DNA from: a virus
Virus record (IMG/VR): IMGVR_UViG_3300005613_000503
Coordinates: 1 to 20,259 of that record
Length of the DNA: 20,259 nucleotides
Reading direction: 5' to 3' (one strand)
How positions within the stretch are numbered: the first letter of the stretch is position 1; each line of letters begins with the position of its first letter. A program made the position numbers and the translations under genes. Below are positions 1-8,450 of the stretch, in pieces. Below the pieces are notes generated by a model. It was given only the letters and a program-made list of their open reading frames with translations, had not been told where the DNA came from and made no database searches.

Positions 1-122
1 AGCTTCATTTGGAATTGGGTAATATCTCCGTATTCAGCCAATACATTTAGACCGCTATCTTCTAACCAACAGTCAGCAGATTGGTCAAACATTATAGGTT
101 GATTTGGTAGTATTTCAGCCAT
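1..122 (-). CDS. Partial tail-module protein, N-terminus only
   Basis: An open frame starts at ATG 122-120 and runs off the left edge, giving 40 residues that begin MAEILPNQPIMFDQSADCWL. Its start overlaps the stop of the upstream 626-aa gene by 8 nt, which indicates translational coupling in the tail operon. I do not recognise the family. The position downstream of the tape measure and one large tail protein suggests a tail-tip, baseplate or receptor-binding component. That is inference from gene order alone. The C-terminus lies outside the window. Confidence 0.6.
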   Translation of the reverse strand, partial: MAEILPNQPIMFDQSADCWLEDSGLNVLAEYGDITQFQMK

Positions 123-1995
123 TTACTTCTCCTTTTCTTTGATATAGTTTAAAATCAGCCGCACCCGTTGTAATGTTTCTTGTTATGTCTATCGGGTATC
201 CACTAAGTAAGCCCCCGTTAAAAGTTCCATTAACTCTTTTAAATGGTTCAGCTTTTATACTTGCCCACGATTCAACGTCTGACGGGTACTTAAAAGACGT
301 TCTTGATATAAATGCGTCATTCTCATTTATAACCTTATAAACCCCACCATAAGCGCCAGTTTGTATAGCTTCTAAAACACCTCCGCTATGTACAACACCA
401 TCTGAAGACATATCAATTCTAACATACATTCTAGTACCTGATGGCATGTAAAGAGTAGTTCCACCAACAACATTTCTATAATTGAAAAACGAGTATTGGT
501 TGGTGATTGATACAAACGGATTTATATCTATCAATGTTGATGGCGTTTGAACCTCACCACTTGAATCAACATGCCAAATAGTAGTTTTCCAATAAGCCCC
601 CGTTATATGAAAGTCAACAGAAAAAGTGACAACCATATCAGAAGGTGCTTCAAAATAACCTATGTTTTCAGAAAATATAGGAGTAACAAGAATTGACCCT
701 ATTTGGTAATCATTACCACTATCAAAGTTTGGTAAAATCGAATCGTTGTCTGGACTAAAATTAGTTTGATTAGGACTTGTTGATAGTGTTTGGTCAGCCG
801 TTAAAGTTGCTCTTAATAGTGGGTTTTCAGTCTCTAATAATTGAAGTATTGAAAATGGATATGTTGAAGCCCAACGCTCAGAAACATATCTATTTGTGTA
901 ATATTCATTATAGAAATAGTCTGTACTTAATGGACTTATAGTAACAACAGCAATATCACCAACCTTACAATGAATGATAACTATGTCATCATCATAATCA
1001 GAGTTATTCGTTCCGCCCTGACTAACTGGTTGTATGTCTTGAATGATATTGGTATCGGTTATAAGTGTTTGCAACTGGAGGTCTAACTCATTATCAAGGT
1101 TGCAATTGCCACTAAGAAAAAACTGTTCTTTCTGAAACCCATTATAGCTAAGTCTAATCAAATAAGCAAACCCGTCAGCAACCTTAGAAGACCCCATTTT
1201 AATAGAGGCATAAAACTGCTCTCTATTGCTTTCTTGCTGAACATCGTTAATATTCTCGATGGTTGTTGATGTTCCTGATTGTCTAAAGTATTCTTTTGGT
1301 TCAATTCTAAAGTTATCACCTTCAATAACACCAGCTAAATTATGTAGCTTGTTCATGTCATTGAAAAAGTCAGTATAGCTTAGTAGTGGCGTAGTATCAT
1401 TCGCGCCTAATCTAACCTCTTCTCCTGTCATTATAACGTCATAAGAAGCTTCACCACCATTTGACGGGTCGAAGTAATCCGAAACAAATGTCAGTTCATC
1501 GTTTGTCATAAAAGAAACCAACTCAGAAAAAACATCAAAGACCCTAAACCCAACTCTTGATACGTCTGTTGTTCCAGTAACATCAGGAAGCGTTACGGTT
1601 GTTGTCGTTGACTGTATTGATTCAAGGTCTTTAGCTAAAGCAACTCCAAGTTGAACCTTTATTCCTTTGTTGTTGTCTATTGATTGAATGTACTTATCCG
1701 ATACAATTTTACATTCAGCCAATCTTTTACTCAAATTCCACTTAATGTCATTTGCAAATATTACACCATCATAACTCAGCCCGTTTGAATCGGTAATCAA
1801 CACCTCAATCAATGAGCATGTATTGCTATTGAAAGAAGACCTTAGATAGTTGTACCCATCGCCAACAAAGATAACATCACCCTCTAATTTATTCAGGTAC
1901 ATTGACAACTCAGCATTGAAGTATATCCTTTCTGATAAGTCTTTTAAGCCTATCGGATTCTCATACAAAGTTCCATCTAAATAAGTACTAAGCAT
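115..1995 (-). CDS. Putative tail or baseplate protein, directly downstream of the tape measure
   Basis: This 626-aa protein has no signal peptide or membrane segment. Its composition is rich in Ser, Thr, Asn, Asp and aromatic residues, with many short beta-strand-like stretches, as is usual for virion tail proteins. It begins MLSTYLDGTLYENPIGLKDL. The ATG overlaps the tape-measure stop by 8 nt, and its own end overlaps the next gene by 8 nt, so all three are coupled in one operon. In long-tailed phages the genes following the tape measure encode the distal tail and tail-associated (hub) proteins. Its size and place fit such a role, but I see no diagnostic motif. The function is inferred from synteny. 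Confidence 0.6.
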   Translation of the reverse strand: MLSTYLDGTLYENPIGLKDLSERIYFNAELSMYLNKLEGDVIFVGDGYNYLRSSFNSNTCSLIEVLITDSNGLSYDGVIFANDIKWNLSKRLAECKIVSDKYIQSIDNNKGIKVQLGVALAKDLESIQSTTTTVTLPDVTGTTDVSRVGFRVFDVFSELVSFMTNDELTFVSDYFDPSNGGEASYDVIMTGEEVRLGANDTTPLLSYTDFFNDMNKLHNLAGVIEGDNFRIEPKEYFRQSGTSTTIENINDVQQESNREQFYASIKMGSSKVADGFAYLIRLSYNGFQKEQFFLSGNCNLDNELDLQLQTLITDTNIIQDIQPVSQGGTNNSDYDDDIVIIHCKVGDIAVVTISPLSTDYFYNEYYTNRYVSERWASTYPFSILQLLETENPLLRATLTADQTLSTSPNQTNFSPDNDSILPNFDSGNDYQIGSILVTPIFSENIGYFEAPSDMVVTFSVDFHITGAYWKTTIWHVDSSGEVQTPSTLIDINPFVSITNQYSFFNYRNVVGGTTLYMPSGTRMYVRIDMSSDGVVHSGGVLEAIQTGAYGGVYKVINENDAFISRTSFKYPSDVESWASIKAEPFKRVNGTFNGGLLSGYPIDITRNITTGAADFKLYQRKGEVNG

Positions 1996-4324
1996 ATCTA
2001 TCGTTTGAACGTGATAATAAAGCCCTTTCCATTCTATCGCCTAAATAAATAAACCCGTCTTTTTCAGATTGTCTATTTCTATCTAACCCCCTTAGTATAT
2101 TCCTATCGTTAAAGTTGTTTTGCAGCATGTACGATGCACCCATATTTTCAAATCCACCAGACAACACTTGCTCAATAGCTGGGGTTATGATGTTCTCCAT
2201 TTTGTAGCGTTCCCAATTACCAGTATTAATTGCCTCCAATATGTCAGCATTTGGTTTAGCGTACTTTCCTTTGGTTATGTACTCGTTACCTTCAGCCTCT
2301 ATTTTAACACCGCCTTGACGGTGCGAACGACCATGAATAAGACCTTTAGAATCAACCCAGCCACCCTCTGCAAATTGCGGTAATGGTTGGCTTGATATGG
2401 TTGCTATTTCAGCAGCACCAGCAGCCGCAACAACAGCAGCCAAAACAGCACCGAGTATAATATTAGGCGCAGTTGCGAAAGCATTTGTAACACCAAGAGC
2501 CGTATTAATAACGGCTTGAACAATTGCAAATTCTTTTTGCTTCTTAGCTTGTTCCCTTCCTAATTGCGACTTCCTTTTATCGTACTGTTCCCTAGTTATT
2601 TGTTCTTTTTTCAAAGATTGGTCTAGTGCATTGAACTGTCTTTGATATTGAGCCTCTACAAGCGTGGCAACAGTATTTGTAAGTGACTGCCATGCTGTTA
2701 GCGTTGTCTCGAAAAAGTCCCTATTGTCTTGTCTTCTGAGTTCTTCTAACTCCATCAACCTTTTAGTTCTTTCCTCGGTTGTCTCTAAAGCATCTAAAGA
2801 GTTTTGTAAGAACGTATCCCAATAAGCCTCAACCATAGCAGAACCAGCACCGCCAAAAATATCAGTAACCGTTGCATTTAGACTATCACTAGCACTTATG
2901 ACTTGCCCAAAAGCCTCAATTGAATCTTCTGTATCAACCTTTAAAGCGTCATCTAATTTGGTTAGTGCAATGGCATCATTTAGCTCTTTTGTTTTCTTTG
3001 TTACTTGGTCAAGAATCCTAAAGAATGACGAAGAACCAACCTCAGCGTTGGCAAGTTCTTTCTTTAGGTCAGAAAGCTGTTTATTAAGAAGCTCTATTGA
3101 CCTAACCGATTCAGTTGTCTCTTCACCACTTATATCCTTTTGTAGTCCTAATATTTTAATTAGAGCCGATATTTGAGAGTTCAAAACTCCCTCTTTAATT
3201 ACGTTGGCTTTTATTTCTTCTTTAGCCTCTTTTATTCTCTCCTTAGCAGCCCCTCTTTGAAAAACATCAAGACCAACAGCGTTTTCAAGTGCTTTTTCGG
3301 CAAACAACAACTTTAAATTCTCCGCTTTTCTAGTCTCCGTTGACGTTATCTTTGCAAGTTCAGTTTCTAATCCTTTTAGGAGGTTTATTCTGTCCTCTTT
3401 TAGTTTCTGAATAGCAGCATCCTTGTCATTTACTTGTTCTAATGCCCTTATTTCACTTTCCCTATCTTTTTTTATTTCAGTTGCCGCATTTCTAACCGCT
3501 GTGGCATACTCCATAGTTAGTTCTATTTGCTTTCTAAATGGCGTATCTGATTCAATTATACCTTGTTTTTCACCTAACTTAACTAATTGATTGGCTACAT
3601 CATTAATTGCCTTTCCAGCCTTTACTTGCATATTCTCGAAAGCAACCCCTATCTGAGCAATTTTGTCAGCAGATGTGTCGGCTTGGTCGCCCATCTTTTC
3701 CAACTCCTCAGACGCAATATCCCCAACTATCTTCGCAATGTCAGCCACACTAGTAGCCTCAACACCTACACCCTTTAATCTTTCCCTAAGTTCAACCGCA
3801 CTAATACCTAAGTTGTCAAGTATCAATGGAGATTTACGTCCGATACCCAATACAATCGAGTTAACCAAATAATCAACGTCTTCACCCGTTTCACGCGCTC
3901 TAGCACTTGCAAACTTTAAAAGTCCAGCTAATTGTTCTAATGGCAACTTGAAGTTTGAAGCCTGAACAGCCCTTTGCATCAACTGTAAATCACTTACAGT
4001 GCCTCTAGTTGCAGCACGTAGGTCGTTTAATAATCCTTGTGAGCCTATACGCTTAAATGCACGCTCAACACCTTCTGCCTTTGCCGCTAATTTAACAGCC
4101 TCTTTACCAAAATCAACAATCTGTTGTGTTCCGAATGCAATGCCAATAGCCGCGCCAACCTTAGAGAATGACGAAGCCAGCGAACTGGACATATCTTTGA
4201 ATCCAGCTTGCGTTTTCTTGCGCTCGTCATCAATCTTATTAACCTTATTAGCTAACTTATCAAGATTCTTTAAAGCCTCGTCAACCTTTACGGTGTATTC
4301 AGCAACGATTTTATCAGTAGCCAT
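1988..4324 (-). CDS. Tail tape measure protein
   Basis: This 778-aa protein should set tail length and occupy the tail tube before DNA ejection. The N-terminal 45 residues form a charged heptad-like helix, and long Lys/Glu-rich coiled-coil stretches follow (about residues 270-350, 410-460 and 520-600). A strongly hydrophobic Ala/Val/Ile segment lies at about 600-645, as in many tape measures. The C-terminal part begins FAEGGWVDSKGLIHGRSHRQ, and glycine-rich segments of this sort are common in Bacteroidota phage tape measures. It lies directly after the tail-chaperone-like pair, the canonical place. The start ATG is 23 nt past the preceding stop. At 778 aa it predicts a long, non-contractile or contractile tail, not a podovirus tail. 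Confidence 0.88.
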   Translation of the reverse strand: MATDKIVAEYTVKVDEALKNLDKLANKVNKIDDERKKTQAGFKDMSSSLASSFSKVGAAIGIAFGTQQIVDFGKEAVKLAAKAEGVERAFKRIGSQGLLNDLRAATRGTVSDLQLMQRAVQASNFKLPLEQLAGLLKFASARARETGEDVDYLVNSIVLGIGRKSPLILDNLGISAVELRERLKGVGVEATSVADIAKIVGDIASEELEKMGDQADTSADKIAQIGVAFENMQVKAGKAINDVANQLVKLGEKQGIIESDTPFRKQIELTMEYATAVRNAATEIKKDRESEIRALEQVNDKDAAIQKLKEDRINLLKGLETELAKITSTETRKAENLKLLFAEKALENAVGLDVFQRGAAKERIKEAKEEIKANVIKEGVLNSQISALIKILGLQKDISGEETTESVRSIELLNKQLSDLKKELANAEVGSSSFFRILDQVTKKTKELNDAIALTKLDDALKVDTEDSIEAFGQVISASDSLNATVTDIFGGAGSAMVEAYWDTFLQNSLDALETTEERTKRLMELEELRRQDNRDFFETTLTAWQSLTNTVATLVEAQYQRQFNALDQSLKKEQITREQYDKRKSQLGREQAKKQKEFAIVQAVINTALGVTNAFATAPNIILGAVLAAVVAAAGAAEIATISSQPLPQFAEGGWVDSKGLIHGRSHRQGGVKIEAEGNEYITKGKYAKPNADILEAINTGNWERYKMENIITPAIEQVLSGGFENMGASYMLQNNFNDRNILRGLDRNRQSEKDGFIYLGDRMERALLSRSNDRYA

Positions 4325-4347
4325 TCCATATCACAGAATGTTTAGGG

Positions 4348-4614
4348 TTATTTAGCCGCCCTTTTATCGCGCTCGTTTCGCGCCTTCTCAGCGCGTTCTA
4401 CAAAGATAAGCAATTCAAACAAGAATTCTTTAGCAGATAAAGACATCAACTCAACATATTGAGCGTGACTTTCTGCCATTACATTACGTACAAACTTATT
4501 GAACGTGTACGCGTTAGTACTTATTCCTTTTTGGAGTTCATCGAAAGAAGTATATCCCTTTCTTCCTTTGCCGCCTTTACCGCTTCTTGAAATCCTTTTA
4601 AGATAACCGTCCAT
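4348..4614 (-). CDS. Tail assembly chaperone, downstream frame (GT-like extension)
   Basis: This 88-aa ORF lies in the -1 frame relative to the 208-aa ORF upstream and overlaps it by 94 nt, immediately before the tape measure. This is the layout of lambda G/GT, in which a -1 ribosomal frameshift makes a fusion protein. The first 30 residues are Lys/Arg/Gly-rich and look like out-of-frame translation. The stretch from about FDELQKGISTNAY onward looks like natural helical protein ending in a basic tail. I therefore read this ORF mainly as the C-terminal extension of the upstream protein, giving a fusion of about 266 aa. Independent initiation at ATG 4614-4612 cannot be excluded, but no convincing ribosome binding site precedes it. 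Confidence 0.6.
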   Translation of the reverse strand: MDGYLKRISRSGKGGKGRKGYTSFDELQKGISTNAYTFNKFVRNVMAESHAQYVELMSLSAKEFLFELLIFVERAEKARNERDKRAAK

Positions 4615-5147
4615 GATTCGTTGGAAATCTTGAACCGACTTGATAGGTCTTTCACAACGGCTAACCGAAAAAAAAAGCTATCACCCCTTTCAATTGCAGC
4701 TTTCAGATAGTCGCACTTCTCTTGATGTATGCTCGCGTTGTTGTCCTTTGGGTTTTCATCCTCTCGAACTAAATCAGTAGCTATAAGGTTAATCAATACG
4801 TCAACTGGAATAACCTCATCTTTGAGCGTTTTAAGCCGCGTAAGGATTGCGCCAGCCTCAACAACCTTACCATGCGCTAAAGCCTTGTTAATGTCTTCAC
4901 ATGCAGCATCAAACATATCAGGGGACATTCTAGCCGTTAGATACTCATAGGCTTGGAGATTAGCCGCCATGCGTTTCATTGGGTTGCCTAAACCATCAGG
5001 AAACTCATACCAAGCCTTGCCGTTAGTGTCAACAAAAGCAAGATTCAATTCTTTAAAGTCCAATGGCTTAGACCATCTTTGAGCTATATACTCATCAATG
5101 GTTTGCTTTGATACCTTAGAAAGTAGTTTAAATAGTATCCGCTTCAT
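4521..5147 (-). CDS. Tail assembly chaperone, upstream frame (G-like)
   Basis: This is a 208-aa, mostly helical, charged soluble protein. Its role is inferred from position, immediately upstream of the tape measure, and from the overlapping -1 frame that follows. In lambda-like phages gpG and gpGT bind the tape measure and recruit tail-tube subunits. The sequence encodes FFF at residues 158-160 from nine consecutive T residues on the minus strand (4668-4676), a possible slippery run. A second candidate, C AAA AAG, lies three codons before the stop (4527-4533). The -1 frame is blocked by TGA TAG just before the T run and open from there to 4348. The start overlaps the end of the upstream gene by 20 nt. 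The protein is longer than lambda gpG, so the assignment remains tentative. Confidence 0.6.
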   Translation of the reverse strand: MKRILFKLLSKVSKQTIDEYIAQRWSKPLDFKELNLAFVDTNGKAWYEFPDGLGNPMKRMAANLQAYEYLTARMSPDMFDAACEDINKALAHGKVVEAGAILTRLKTLKDEVIPVDVLINLIATDLVREDENPKDNNASIHQEKCDYLKAAIERGDSFFFRLAVVKDLSSRFKISNESWTVILKGFQEAVKAAKEERDILLSMNSKKE

Positions 5148-5394
5148 TTATCAATTTTGCCACCTCGTCAACAGACAATGGTGTGTGCCAACTCTTTTCT
5201 TCTCCGATGGACACGTAACTACCTTCTCCCATTATATGAGGCTCTATGTAGTTTATTATGTCAGGGTTTAAGTACGCGTCATGCACTTGCATCTCTTCAT
5301 CACTTTCTTCAGGAGTTGGAATGCCAAGAGCATCATAATCAACGTTAGAATGTTCCTTAAAATAGAACGTGAAAGGTATCTTAATCAAGCGCAT
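5128..5394 (-). CDS. Small hypothetical phage protein
   Basis: This 88-aa acidic protein begins MRLIKIPFTFYFKEHSNVDY and has no recognisable domain. I chose ATG 5394-5392. An upstream in-frame TTG at 5409 would add five residues and lengthen the overlap with the preceding gene. It overlaps the upstream membrane-protein gene by 14 nt and the downstream chaperone gene by 20 nt, so it belongs to the structural operon. Proteins at this place in siphoviruses are often tail completion or tail-tube-adjacent factors, but nothing in this sequence proves that. Confidence 0.55.
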   Translation of the reverse strand: MRLIKIPFTFYFKEHSNVDYDALGIPTPEESDEEMQVHDAYLNPDIINYIEPHIMGEGSYVSIGEEKSWHTPLSVDEVAKLINEADTI

Positions 5395-5692
5395 TTTTAA
5401 CCCTTTCAAGTATATGAATCAGAGCAGCCATCGCAAGTATTGACGGTATCCAACCAATAACACCGCCACCGTAAATGAAAGACCACCAAAAGTAAAAGAT
5501 AGTACCCCAAACACTAGGCATGCAATAGACACAAAATATAATAGGCTTTAAGACGTTTCTCCACTTACTACCATAAGCATCTAGAATATCCCAATAAACA
5601 CTAAGGTCTTTACCAGTAAATGAGTAAAGCAATAAATCAACGCTATGATGTAGCCCGATTATTGACAATGCAGAAAGAAGTATTACAATCAT
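5381..5692 (-). CDS. Small membrane protein in the structural operon
   Basis: This 103-aa protein has two or three hydrophobic segments: about residues 1-22, then 50-72 (IIFCVYCMPSVWGTIFYFWW), then 76-93. It should be inserted in the inner membrane. The second segment contains a Cys-x-x-Cys pair followed by Trp, reminiscent of small Cys/Trp membrane proteins, though I cannot assign a family. The start overlaps the previous stop by 4 nt (ATGA), which shows translational coupling. A membrane protein amid tail genes could be a superinfection-exclusion or lysis-related factor. That is speculation. Confidence 0.55.
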   Translation of the reverse strand: MIVILLSALSIIGLHHSVDLLLYSFTGKDLSVYWDILDAYGSKWRNVLKPIIFCVYCMPSVWGTIFYFWWSFIYGGGVIGWIPSILAMAALIHILERVKNALD

Positions 5693-6063
5693 TCCGTTGA
5701 TAGTGTGCTTTCAGTAACTGTTAATGAATCAGAACCACCGTAAGCGCGTTGAAACTCAACCGTAACGCAATCTACTGATGTTGTTGTCCCTGGTAGATAG
5801 AACGCGTCTTTGACCATCATTTTACCAGTATCCTCATTTACCCATACTTCATAAGAAGCACCTTCCATTTTTCCAGTAATATCAACGCTTATCTTACCGT
5901 CTGTTGTGGTGGTTGTTTCAGCGTTTCCAACCCTACCGCTAGCCGTGTTCATCCACCATACTTGAACATCAACGCCTGAACCAGCTATCCAATCACCGAT
6001 ATAGATTGAATCTGAACAGTAAACTATCGGAATTGTCTTAGTGCAAGGGCTACAAATACTCAT
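5689..6063 (-). CDS. Putative small virion protein
   Basis: This 124-aa protein begins MSICSPCTKTIPIVYCSDSI. It is rich in Thr, Val, Gly and aromatic residues, with an alternating pattern that predicts an all-beta fold. It has five Cys in total: four among the first 16 residues if counted with CSPC and YCS, and one near position 99. It has no membrane segment and no canonical signal peptide. Its place between the scaffold-like protein and the tail chaperone, together with its beta-rich character, suggests a tail-tube, head-tail connector or decoration protein. I do not recognise the family. It follows the 58-aa gene by 9 nt. Confidence 0.5.
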   Translation of the reverse strand: MSICSPCTKTIPIVYCSDSIYIGDWIAGSGVDVQVWWMNTASGRVGNAETTTTTDGKISVDITGKMEGASYEVWVNEDTGKMMVKDAFYLPGTTTSVDCVTVEFQRAYGGSDSLTVTESTLSTE

Positions 6064-6072
6064 GGTACAAAG

Positions 6073-6249
6073 TTACGTAATAATCAATGATTTTCTTACC
6101 TCTCCCGTCTTAGGACTAACAATATATCCAATCTTCTGAGCCTCTTTAATAAGGTTGTTCAAATTAGCCTCAACAGCTTTCTTAGCCTCAATCATTGCCT
6201 TTGCGTTTGCAGTAAGATTAGCCTCTTGTTCCTTTGTAAGATGAATCAT
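6073..6249 (-). CDS. 58-aa coiled-coil miniprotein
   Basis: A short frame starts at ATG 6249-6247 and overlaps the stop of the 272-aa gene as ATGA, a strong sign of coupled translation. The product begins MIHLTKEQEANLTANAKAMI and continues as an Ala/Glu/Lys-rich amphipathic helix to about residue 42. It ends in a short tail with the segment SPKTGEVRKSLIIT. It fills an otherwise empty gap between two structural genes and has no stop for 58 codons. The function is unknown. A helical accessory or scaffold-associated peptide would fit its place. Confidence 0.6.
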   Translation of the reverse strand: MIHLTKEQEANLTANAKAMIEAKKAVEANLNNLIKEAQKIGYIVSPKTGEVRKSLIIT

Positions 6250-7064
6250 TTATGACGGATTAATCGGCTGGTTCTAACACCTTCAGGATTGTTAGTAGGC
6301 AGTTGTGGTGGTTGCTGATGTGGCTTTACTTTGCTTGTATCTGTAACCTTTCTTATTTTCAACTTTTCAGCCTCCTGAAGTAGCACATCGGCTGGTGACA
6401 AGAACTCACCATGTTTATTTGGGTTTGGAATCCTTGAACCTTCCTTTGTAGTGATTACAGGAATATCCCCGTCTAACTGAATCTTGTAGCTTTCATTCAT
6501 AGCAGATACAAACCCCCGTCTTTCTAGTTCTGAAGCCGTTTCGCTTAGATTAGAATTTACTTTGCCCCAAATATCTTTGGTTGCTTCTCCTAGCTTGAAA
6601 TTGTGTTGAAACTGCTCAAACTCTTTATCTTTCTCAGTCAACTTAGCCGCCAAATCATTCTTCATCGTATCAATGTCGTTGAATTTGGTTTCAAGCTGAG
6701 AATACTTTGTTTGTAGTGCTTCAAATGCTTCTGACGGCTTCTTTGATGTTGTTTCTAGTTCTTGAATCTTAGAAGTATATACTTCATCTTTCTTAGCCAA
6801 TATAGCACGAGCCAAATCACTAACTGGTAGTTTCGTTTCATCTTCGCTTAATTCAAGACCAGATTCTTTTGCCGCCCTTTTAAGTTCGGTTGCGAACTTC
6901 CTAGTGGTTTCACCAACAATAGGCGTTTTAATATCGTCTAATTCAAGTGCTTGGTCTTTACGGATAAACACCTCATCAAATGATTTTTTAAATGTGTCGG
7001 GGGTTGCATCTTCACCTAGTTCAATGCCAGTATATCCGAGTACGTCTTTTAATTCTATATTCAT
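6246..7064 (-). CDS. Coiled-coil scaffold-like structural protein
   Basis: This 272-aa, highly charged protein has a long central coiled coil (about residues 95-160, rich in Glu, Lys, Leu and Gln). A mixed region follows, then a Pro/Gln-rich basic tail (KPHQQPPQLPTNNPEG near residue 245). This architecture resembles phage capsid scaffolding proteins of the GP20 type, in which a coiled coil dimerises and a basic tail contacts the coat protein. Its place in the virion module agrees, but the expected major capsid gene right after it is not seen. The scaffold call is by architecture only. It starts 1 nt into the upstream gene's stop and is coupled to the 58-aa ORF downstream. Confidence 0.45.
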   Translation of the reverse strand: MNIELKDVLGYTGIELGEDATPDTFKKSFDEVFIRKDQALELDDIKTPIVGETTRKFATELKRAAKESGLELSEDETKLPVSDLARAILAKKDEVYTSKIQELETTSKKPSEAFEALQTKYSQLETKFNDIDTMKNDLAAKLTEKDKEFEQFQHNFKLGEATKDIWGKVNSNLSETASELERRGFVSAMNESYKIQLDGDIPVITTKEGSRIPNPNKHGEFLSPADVLLQEAEKLKIRKVTDTSKVKPHQQPPQLPTNNPEGVRTSRLIRHK

Positions 7065-7513
7065 CAGTTAATTGTTTTTAGTGCTAGTTCCTTAAAGTAT
7101 TCGATTGACTTCTTTCGTTTGTCGTATTTAACTCCCTTTGAATCTAAGAACGACTTAACATCTTCAATGTTATCCATCGCTTGAATGTTCTCAATATCAA
7201 TAAGGTCTGAAATCAATTCATCCCCTTGATTTGTCTCAGTTTCGGTTTCGTCTTCGGTGGTATTATCAAAGTGTACGTCTTCAACGGTTTCATTCAATAC
7301 GGTCTTTAGATAGTTAAACCTTGCAATCAACAACTCTTTAACGGGTCTTCCATTAAACGTTTGACCCTTGATTTTATCGGCTAGGTTGTTGTCTTGAACT
7401 ATGAACGGGTTAGCCTCAAAAGCCCATTGTCCAGCCTGAGACAACAGCCAACTGACAAGAACCTTTTTTCGCTTGCCAGTTTCCTGGAATACTATTTCTA
7501 CCTTTTCAATCAT
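7064..7513 (-). CDS. Hypothetical acidic structural-operon protein
   Basis: This 149-aa protein has a compact N-terminal part (about 1-85) and a run of Asp/Glu/Thr (about 86-100, DNTTEDETETETNQGDE). The C-terminal 45 residues resemble a small helix-loop-helix fold (DNIEDVKSFLDSKGVKYDKR), loosely like the HeH/SAP-type segments found in some phage head proteins. I cannot name a family. It shares single-base stop/start overlaps with both neighbours, so it is a member of the late operon. A head-tail joining or head accessory role is possible but unproven. Confidence 0.5.
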   Translation of the reverse strand: MIEKVEIVFQETGKRKKVLVSWLLSQAGQWAFEANPFIVQDNNLADKIKGQTFNGRPVKELLIARFNYLKTVLNETVEDVHFDNTTEDETETETNQGDELISDLIDIENIQAMDNIEDVKSFLDSKGVKYDKRKKSIEYFKELALKTIN

Positions 7514-8388
7514 TAGTTAATCATTTTGTCTCTCATTATTGAACTGTTCTTGTACTTCAGGTTCATACCATTATCCTTGAACATTCGTATCATGTAACGG
7601 TCATAGAACTCTTTGAAATCTACCTTAACCATCGTTGCAGCACCTCTACCATTTCCGAACATTGAAAGAACGTAGTAACGCTCTTTTAATTCGCTTAGTG
7701 GTAAGTGCCTGTTTGGAAAGAATATAGGCTCATAATCAAACGAAGCATCAAAGTCTCTACGAGCCAAAGCACCACCGATTATAAGTTCATCGGGTAAGCA
7801 TTTACCCCACTTTATCAGTAATGTTGAACGGTCTGTGAATGTTGTTCTATTCAACTTGATAGCATCGTTGAACATTGCGGTATTGCCCTTTGTCTTTTTG
7901 GCAAAGTGCCATGAAGATTGAATGGCTGGATACTTAGCGTCTTCATCTAATTCAAACTGCTCCCAAATATTCTCATTTGAAGCCCAAACAGAATAGTTTA
8001 TAACGTCATTGATACCACCTATACCACGAACATCTGTCACAAACTCTTTGCCGCTATCCTGAGCGTCTTTATACCACGGCTTAATAGACTTTAAAACGAT
8101 GGCATCCACATCAAGAAACATATACTCTTTGAAGTGCTTAGTGGCTATCTTGTAAACATTCAACTTAACGTGGCCAGCATCAAACAAACCTAAAGGGTGT
8201 GTTGTTGCCTCGTCAATTTCGACTTTAATATCAAATATGTCAGCCTCATGCGGAGGTAGCGCATTAATGCCTTTATCGTGAATGAGTAGGATTTTAGCGT
8301 CTTTATCGTAGTGCTTTATAGAAAAAGCTAGATTGTACGCTGAATAAAAATAACCTCTTTTGCCAAATGCGGCTAAAACGATGTTCAT
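7513..8388 (-). CDS. GT-A fold glycosyltransferase-like protein
   Basis: This 291-aa protein begins MNIVLAAFGKRGYFYSAYNL, the typical first strand and helix of a nucleotide-sugar-binding GT-A fold. It has a DxD signature at residues 93-95 (FLDVDAIVLKS), which would coordinate the metal and the sugar-nucleotide phosphate. A later acidic segment (CLPDELIIGGAL) and basic residues fit a GT8 or GT32-like transferase. I start it at ATG 8388. A TTG five codons upstream (8403) is less likely. A candidate Bacteroidota promoter lies just upstream, so it may be transcribed apart from the terminase genes. A glycosyltransferase between terminase and tail genes could modify virion proteins or host surface polysaccharide. 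The substrate is not deducible. Confidence 0.65.
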   Translation of the reverse strand: MNIVLAAFGKRGYFYSAYNLAFSIKHYDKDAKILLIHDKGINALPPHEADIFDIKVEIDEATTHPLGLFDAGHVKLNVYKIATKHFKEYMFLDVDAIVLKSIKPWYKDAQDSGKEFVTDVRGIGGINDVINYSVWASNENIWEQFELDEDAKYPAIQSSWHFAKKTKGNTAMFNDAIKLNRTTFTDRSTLLIKWGKCLPDELIIGGALARRDFDASFDYEPIFFPNRHLPLSELKERYYVLSMFGNGRGAATMVKVDFKEFYDRYMIRMFKDNGMNLKYKNSSIMRDKMIN

Positions 8389-8401
8389 GCCGCTAAAGTA
8401 C

Positions 8402-8439
8402 AACTATTTTTTTAGTTACAAAACTATTTTTTTAGTTAC
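8402..8439. repeat. Two 18-bp direct repeats upstream of the glycosyltransferase
   Basis: The 18-mer AACTATTTTTTTAGTTAC occurs at 8402-8419 and again at 8422-8439, exactly 20 bp apart. Each copy is itself partly palindromic (GTAACT / AGTTAC around the T run). Two helical-turn-spaced copies immediately upstream of a gene and overlapping a candidate -7 element look like a tandem regulator-binding site. They could also be a simple duplication. Confidence 0.7.
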
Positions 8440-8450
8440 TACAATGACAA
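8419..8450 (-). promoter_or_regulatory. Candidate Bacteroidota promoter for the glycosyltransferase gene
   Basis: On the minus strand, TAGTTTTG (8426-8419) matches the Bacteroidota -7 consensus TAnnTTTG exactly. A TTG lies 21 nt upstream (8450-8448) in the -33 position. The downstream ATG at 8388 leaves a short leader. It sits inside the tandem repeat. It is only a motif match. Confidence 0.4.

Noticed and set aside
2120-4355. Plus-strand frames inside the tape measure gene
   Set aside because: They are antisense to a long, clearly coding gene and have low-complexity or implausible composition.
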